9,733 bases of DNA, taken from Deltaproteobacteria bacterium UBA7527 (GTDB taxonomy: Bacteria; Desulfobacterota; Syntrophorhabdia; Syntrophorhabdales; Syntrophorhabdaceae). The stretch spans positions 15,455-25,187 of the forward strand of contig DLMV01000017.1 of NCBI GenBank assembly GCA_002478225.1. The letters are read 5' to 3'. The notes under the pieces were generated by a model. The model was given only the letters and a program-made list of their open reading frames with translations. It had not been told where the DNA came from and made no database searches. The position numbers and the translations under genes were made by a program. How positions within the stretch are numbered: position 1 is the stretch's first letter; each line of letters begins with the position of its first letter. Below, piece after piece: positions 6,791 to 9,733 of this stretch.

Positions 6791-7981
6791 ATGCTATCAA
6801 AAAGAGCAGCATCACTCCAACCATCGCCGACATTGGCCATATCGGCAAAAGAAAAGGCCCTGAAAGCGCAGGGGATCGATATCGCGGGATTTGGGGCAGG
6901 CGAGCCTGATTTTGATACGCCTGAACATATCAAGAAGGCTGCAATAGACGCCATCAACGGAGGATTCACAAAATATACGCCTGCCGCCGGTATGGAACAG
7001 CTCAAAGATGCTGTCATAGAAAAGTTCAAGCGCGATAACGGCCTCGAGTTCAAGCGCGATGAGATAATCATCTCCTGCGGCGGAAAACATTCTCTCTTCA
7101 ACCTTTTCCAGGCGCTCTTCGGGGAAGGCGACGAGGTCCTCATCCCTGCCCCTTACTGGGTTTCGTATCCGCCGATGGTCGAGCTCGCAGGCGCGACGCC
7201 CGTCATCATGGATACCAGCGAAAAAGAGGACTATCAGATAACAGAGGCAATGCTGAGAAAACATATCACCCTCAGGACAAAGGCGATCGTTCTCAATTAT
7301 CCGTCGAACCCTGTCGGCTCTGTATATTACAGGGAGAACCTCGATCTCATCGGCAAATATGCCGCTGAGCATAATTTTTTCATCGTGTCTGACGAGATAT
7401 ATGAGAAGCTCGTCTACGATGACCACAAACATGTGAGCATTGCATCAATGGACAAGGCCTTCAAGGATAGGACGATCATCTGCCATGGCGTATCAAAGAC
7501 ATACGCGATGACAGGATGGAGGATAGGCTTTGCCGCAGGCCCGAAGGAGATCATTCAGGCAATGTCGAACATTCAGAGCCAGAGCACTTCCAACCCCACA
7601 TCGATATCGCAGATGGCGTCCATAGCGGCCCTGAACGGGCCTCAGGACTGCATTGCCGCGATGCTCGTCGAATTCAAGAAGAGAAAGGATTTTCTCGTTC
7701 AGGGTTTCAGGAGCATTGACGGAGTTACATGCTATGATCCCAGAGGCGCCTTCTATGTATTTCCGAACTTTAATGCCCTTACGAAAAAGCGGTACAAGGG
7801 AAAGCCCGTGAAGACATCGGCGGGGCTTACCGAGATCCTTCTGGAAGAATTCCACACTGCCGTTGTTCCCGGCATCGAGTTCGGGAAAGAAGGCTACCTG
7901 CGCCTCTCCTTTGCAACCTCGATGGAGGTCATTCAAAAGGGACTCGACCGGATCAAAAAGGCTGCGGCGGAAATGCAGTGA
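6791..7981 (+). CDS. Class I PLP-dependent aminotransferase, aspartate aminotransferase-like
   Basis: A 396-residue cytosolic fold-type I aminotransferase that probably interconverts aspartate and 2-oxoglutarate with oxaloacetate and glutamate. Visible motifs are GAGEPDFDTP (35-44), PYWVSYP (121-127), the PLP-contacting Asn173 in NYPSNPVG, Asp201 in SDEIYEKLVYD, Schiff-base Lys236 in SKTYAMTGWRIG, and carboxylate-binding Arg371 in YLRLSFA. These match the AspC/AspB subgroup (Ib type) common in bacteria. Relatives of the same subgroup act on alanine, tyrosine or prephenate, so the substrate is not settled. ATG 6791 is preceded by AAGGAG (6778-6783) at a good distance, and the gene follows the pyruvate-kinase-C-like gene by 1 base. 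A strong hairpin terminator follows within 65 bases. Confidence 0.93.
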   Translation: MLSKRAASLQPSPTLAISAKEKALKAQGIDIAGFGAGEPDFDTPEHIKKAAIDAINGGFTKYTPAAGMEQLKDAVIEKFKRDNGLEFKRDEIIISCGGKHSLFNLFQALFGEGDEVLIPAPYWVSYPPMVELAGATPVIMDTSEKEDYQITEAMLRKHITLRTKAIVLNYPSNPVGSVYYRENLDLIGKYAAEHNFFIVSDEIYEKLVYDDHKHVSIASMDKAFKDRTIICHGVSKTYAMTGWRIGFAAGPKEIIQAMSNIQSQSTSNPTSISQMASIAALNGPQDCIAAMLVEFKKRKDFLVQGFRSIDGVTCYDPRGAFYVFPNFNALTKKRYKGKPVKTSAGLTEILLEEFHTAVVPGIEFGKEGYLRLSFATSMEVIQKGLDRIKKAAAEMQ

Positions 7982-8002
7982 TCCGCGGGGCGTGATGATA
8001 TT

Positions 8003-8046
8003 ATATTACCCATTTTGCGCTATGCACGAAATGGGTAATATTTTTT
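8003..8046 (+). terminator. Rho-independent terminator after the aminotransferase gene
   Basis: A perfect 13-base-pair stem is formed by ATATTACCCATTT (8003-8015) and its complement at 8029-8041. A T-tract at 8041-8046 follows. The 13-base loop can pair further (GC/GC at 8019-8020 and 8024-8025). The T-run is on the + strand side, so it mainly ends the aminotransferase transcript. The convergent NUDIX gene stops at 8055, and the same stem could slow that transcript too, although no good U-tract follows on the - strand. Confidence 0.85.
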
Positions 8047-8054
8047 AGGGAGCT

Positions 8055-8468
8055 TCAGGGTCTTCTGCCGGTTTTGAGGTAGGTGAAATAATCCGCGATG
8101 ATCTCTCTGTGGTCGAATGCTATCTGATCGGGCAGCGAGGCTTCTGTAAAGACCTCCGCCCTTCTCGCATCATCCCTGCCCGCGAGCGCCCCCTTCCCGT
8201 CGGCGATAAAAACCACTGACACGGTATGGAAACGCGGGTCCCTGCCCGGCTTCGAATAGGCATGGAACTGTTCGATGAGCGTCACATCGAGCGAGGTCTC
8301 TTCCTTTGCCTCGCGCATCGCCGCATCTTCGAGGGACTCGCCGATATCCACAAACCCGCCTGGGATCGCCCATCCTGGCGGGGGATTCTTCCGTTCGATC
8401 ATCACGATCCCGCCCTTGCAGCGGATGATGACGTCGACGGTGACCAAGGGTGTATGTATGGTACTCAT
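8055..8468 (-). CDS. NUDIX hydrolase, ADP-ribose-pyrophosphatase-like
   Basis: A 137-residue NUDIX protein, a class that splits nucleoside diphosphates linked to another moiety using Mg2+. The NUDIX box runs from G38: GFVDIGE (38-44), seven residues, then REAKEE (52-57). Usually a Gly follows two residues on; here it is Ser59. All metal-binding glutamates of the box (E53, E56, E57) are present. YSKPGRDPRFHTVSVVFIA (71-89) resembles the segment after the box in ADP-ribose pyrophosphatases, so that substrate is likely but unproven. ATG 8468 gives the normal family N-terminus (PLVTVDVIIRC). No Shine-Dalgarno sequence is visible. The base run just upstream is the stop of the broken four-helix-bundle gene and the repeat arm ending at 8478, so the native leader may have been replaced. 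Confidence 0.92.
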   Translation of the reverse strand: MSTIHTPLVTVDVIIRCKGGIVMIERKNPPPGWAIPGGFVDIGESLEDAAMREAKEETSLDVTLIEQFHAYSKPGRDPRFHTVSVVFIADGKGALAGRDDARRAEVFTEASLPDQIAFDHREIIADYFTYLKTGRRP

Positions 8469-8472
8469 CAGG

Positions 8473-8856
8473 TCATTCGTTCGGCGTTCTACGTTCGGCG
8501 TTCGGCGACAAAGATTTCAATAGCCCGCTTAACGTTCGTGATAAGTCCTCACAATAAGTTCTCAAATATTCCTTTTCTTTTGCAGTAAAATACTTTTGTC
8601 GAAAAGCTATTTCGATTATGGCAACACATTCTCATATTGAACGACGTGCAATTTTTATAAACTGTTTAAATTCAGCAGTGCTCCCACCGCTTCCCTCGGC
8701 AATATTAAGGGGAATGAAGACCACAGCTCTTCTGAACTGGTCAGCCAATCCAAATCTTTCTTCAGGAGGGAAGTTTATAGTAATTTTATAGACCGCGTTA
8801 GTAAAATCCAGAGCCTTTTGGTAGGACCTCAACTTTTCAAAATCATAATTTTCCAT
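8473..8856 (-). pseudogene. Four-helix-bundle (S23/23S rRNA intervening-sequence type) protein, interrupted by in-frame TGA
   Basis: Read from ATG 8856 on the - strand, the first 74 codons are a clear match to the four-helix-bundle/S23 (IVP) family: MENYDFEKLRSYQKALDF, then NFPPEERFGLADQFRRA and the signature IPLNIAEGSGG. A TGA follows at 8634-8632. Continuing in the same frame gives ECVAIIEIAFRQKYFTAKE and a further helix, exactly what the rest of the family looks like, up to a TGA at 8475-8473, for 127 codons including the interruption. The gene therefore looks broken by a point mutation, unless the TGA is read through. The last roughly 11 residues (SPNAERRTPNE) are encoded by the flanking repeat arm. 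AAAAAGG lies 5 bases before the ATG. G+C is about 38% (115 of 300 bases counted, 8521-8820), against about 62-65% in sampled 60-base lines of both neighbours, which suggests acquisition from elsewhere. Proteins of this family bind or accompany RNA elements, but their roles are largely unknown. Confidence 0.8.
8478..8508 (+). repeat. Left arm of the inverted repeat bracketing the four-helix-bundle gene
   Basis: The inner 16 bases, GTTCGGCGTTCGGCGA (8493-8508), are the exact reverse complement of 8872-8887. Extending outward to 31 bases keeps 27 of 31 positions. The unit has a 7-base step (TTCGGCG). This arm also encodes the C-terminal residues of the broken gene on the - strand and ends 9 bases short of the NUDIX start codon. 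Confidence 0.85.
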
Positions 8857-8871
8857 ATATCCTTTTTCCCT

Positions 8872-8902
8872 TCGCCGAACGCCGAACTCCGAACGCCCAA
8901 CG
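8872..8902 (+). repeat. Right arm of the inverted repeat bracketing the four-helix-bundle gene
   Basis: TCGCCGAACGCCGAAC (8872-8887) pairs perfectly with 8493-8508. The outer part continues with the 7-base units CGAACGC and CCAACG, with four mismatches to the partner arm. It lies 16 bases upstream of the broken gene's start codon, beside its AAAAAGG ribosome-binding site. Confidence 0.85.
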
Positions 8903-8919
8903 TATTCATTTACAAAGAT

Positions 8920-8935
8920 ATACCACTTATGGTAT
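8920..8935. other. Short hairpin between divergent genes
   Basis: ATACCA (8920-8925) and TGGTAT (8930-8935) form a 6-base-pair palindrome with a 4-base spacer, 13 bases before the amidohydrolase start. It sits in the 45-base stretch between the right repeat arm and the divergently read amidohydrolase gene, where promoters for both directions would have to lie. It could be an operator or chance. Confidence 0.25.
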
Positions 8936-8947
8936 TCATCTGCAACC

Positions 8948-9685
8948 ATGGATTTTAACATCATCATCGACAGCCATTCGCACTGGGGTCCGTCGATCAC
9001 GCTCGGCACGGACGTGACTACGCGGGAACTGCAGCGCCAGCAGAAAGATACGGGCATCACACATGTCGTCATCATACCCTTCCCCTCAACGGCGATCGCG
9101 AACAATGAGATCAACGTACGGATCCTGAACGAATCGAAAAGGATCGCGGGGTTCATTCCCTACCATTACATCCGCGAGAATTACGACGAGGCAGGCTTCG
9201 ATCCGATCCCCGCGCCTTACTACGGAGGAAAATGGCACTGGATGAGAGGGTGGCAGGATTCCGCATCCGACTATAAGGTCCTCGACGATAAGGAGCTGCC
9301 AGGACTCGTTGAAAAGATACGAAAGACCGGCAAGCCCGTTATCTTCGAAGAGGAGCTTGCATTCACAGAACGATTTGTCGATATGTTCGATGGGCTGCCC
9401 CTTATCATCCCGCATCTCGGCCTGCTCGGAGGGTATCCCGGTGATTTCCTGCAGAGCTTCAAAGACAAAAGCTCCATCTATTTTGATACGGCCCTTTCGT
9501 CACAGGATATGATCTATGAGTTTGTAAAGACGATCGGCCCTGAAAGGGTGCTTTTCGGTTCGGACGTCCCTTTCGGCTCAATGAGAAGCGAGCTTTCGAA
9601 GGTCCTTGCGCTTTCCATCCCGCGGGAAGACAAGGAACTGCTCCTTTACAAAAACTTCATCCGCCTCACGGGATATACTTTATAG
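8948..9685 (+). CDS. Amidohydrolase-2-type metal-dependent hydrolase, substrate unknown
   Basis: A 245-residue TIM-barrel protein of the amidohydrolase-related (COG2159-like) group. The first strand carries the metal motif H10-S-H12. The His after a later strand is H156 (IIPHLGLLGG), and the final acid is D206 in VLFGSDVPFGS, all as in the family. The mid-barrel histidine usually found in a segment such as PVLxHTG is not seen. The equivalent stretch reads GKPVIFEEELAF (128-139), with glutamates instead. Also unusual is an aromatic block (PYYGGKWHWMRGW, about 90-102) where many relatives have GLKLHP. Family members decarboxylate or hydrolyse small molecules; nothing here identifies the substrate. 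ATG 8948 gives a natural family start, but no good Shine-Dalgarno sequence precedes it. The gene is divergent from the broken four-helix-bundle gene, and a repeat begins 3 bases after its stop. Confidence 0.88.
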   Translation: MDFNIIIDSHSHWGPSITLGTDVTTRELQRQQKDTGITHVVIIPFPSTAIANNEINVRILNESKRIAGFIPYHYIRENYDEAGFDPIPAPYYGGKWHWMRGWQDSASDYKVLDDKELPGLVEKIRKTGKPVIFEEELAFTERFVDMFDGLPLIIPHLGLLGGYPGDFLQSFKDKSSIYFDTALSSQDMIYEFVKTIGPERVLFGSDVPFGSMRSELSKVLALSIPREDKELLLYKNFIRLTGYTL

Positions 9686-9687
9686 CA

Positions 9688-9729
9688 AGCACGAAATCCT
9701 AAGCACGAAGCACTAAACAATATCAAAAT
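9688..9729 (+). repeat. Degenerate 7-base repeat cut by the window end
   Basis: AGCACGA at 9688-9694 recurs at 9702-9708, exactly 14 bases on, followed directly by AGCACTA (9709-9715). The intervening AATCCTA and following AACAATA keep the 7-base step and share the A-rich ends. The stretch becomes AT-rich (ATCAAAATCCAA) and runs off the window. By analogy with the other arms here, an inverted partner might lie just outside. Confidence 0.6.
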
Positions 9730-9733
9730 CCAA

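Noticed and set aside
6337..7143. Long - strand open frame opposite the PK_C and aminotransferase genes
   Set aside because: It is antisense to two well-supported genes and shows no family-like motifs.
8632..8634. Selenocysteine insertion at the internal TGA
   Set aside because: I see no hairpin with a GGU-type loop directly after the TGA, and the family has no known selenocysteine at this site. A mutation is simpler.
8478..8902. CRISPR array or insertion sequence
   Set aside because: There is only one inverted arm pair, with no direct repeats separated by spacers, no transposase, and no obvious target-site duplication outside the arms.
8916..8945. - strand promoter TTGCAG-17-TATATC for the four-helix-bundle gene
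   Set aside because: Only 3/6 and 4/6 matches. The TG before the -10 is suggestive but too weak to annotate.
8857..9156. N-terminal extension of the four-helix-bundle gene up to 9156 on the - strand
   Set aside because: The extra 100 codons run through the repeat arm and antisense to the amidohydrolase. Family proteins start at MENYDFEKLR, which has its own AAAAAGG.

Overview
The window looks like bacterial chromosome of moderately high G+C (sampled coding lines about 60%), with housekeeping genes mostly on the + strand and short gaps. Gene content (SerA with ASB and ACT domains, FtsH, TilS, an FmdB-type zinc ribbon, a stand-alone pyruvate-kinase C-domain protein, a four-helix-bundle IVP-type gene) and the repetitive gap sequences suggest a Gram-negative anaerobe-type lineage such as Nitrospirota or a former deltaproteobacterium. 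This is an inference from general resemblance; no rRNA is present to confirm it.

Layout. 2-1441: 3' part of serA, cut by the window edge. 1508-3433: ftsH, overlapped by 35 bases by an unrecognised 297-residue gene (3399-4292), followed after 14 bases by an FmdB-type zinc-ribbon gene (4307-4528). These three read as one transcription unit, and tilS (4574-5995) may be its last member. A 233-base gap (5996-6228) holds repeats and a plausible promoter. Next come a pyruvate-kinase-C-like gene and a class I aminotransferase, 1 base apart (6229-7981), closed by a clear hairpin terminator at 8003-8046. On the - strand is a NUDIX hydrolase (8055-8468), with an AT-rich, broken four-helix-bundle gene (8473-8856) just upstream of it. 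A + strand amidohydrolase (8948-9685) follows, and the window ends inside another repeat.

Functions. Several genes are core metabolism or quality control: serine synthesis (SerA), membrane proteolysis (FtsH), AUA decoding (TilS) and amino-acid transamination. The NUDIX protein probably hydrolyses a nucleoside-diphosphate-type substrate. The amidohydrolase substrate is unknown.

The least ordinary signal lies between the genes. Four gaps contain degenerate repeats with the same 7-base period but unrelated unit sequences: GGGTTGC/GCAACCT near 4541-4604, GCTGATG, GCTGGAT and ACGAGGT in 6002-6104, CGCCGAA in the 8478-8902 inverted arms, and AGCACGA at 9688 onward. In two places the repeats form inverted arms. 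One pair encloses the start codon and Shine-Dalgarno sequence of tilS, and its right arm encodes the first TilS residues. The other pair brackets the AT-rich four-helix-bundle gene, encodes its C-terminal tail, and ends 9 bases from the NUDIX start codon. That gene has an in-frame TGA after codon 74, with clear homologous-looking sequence continuing beyond it.
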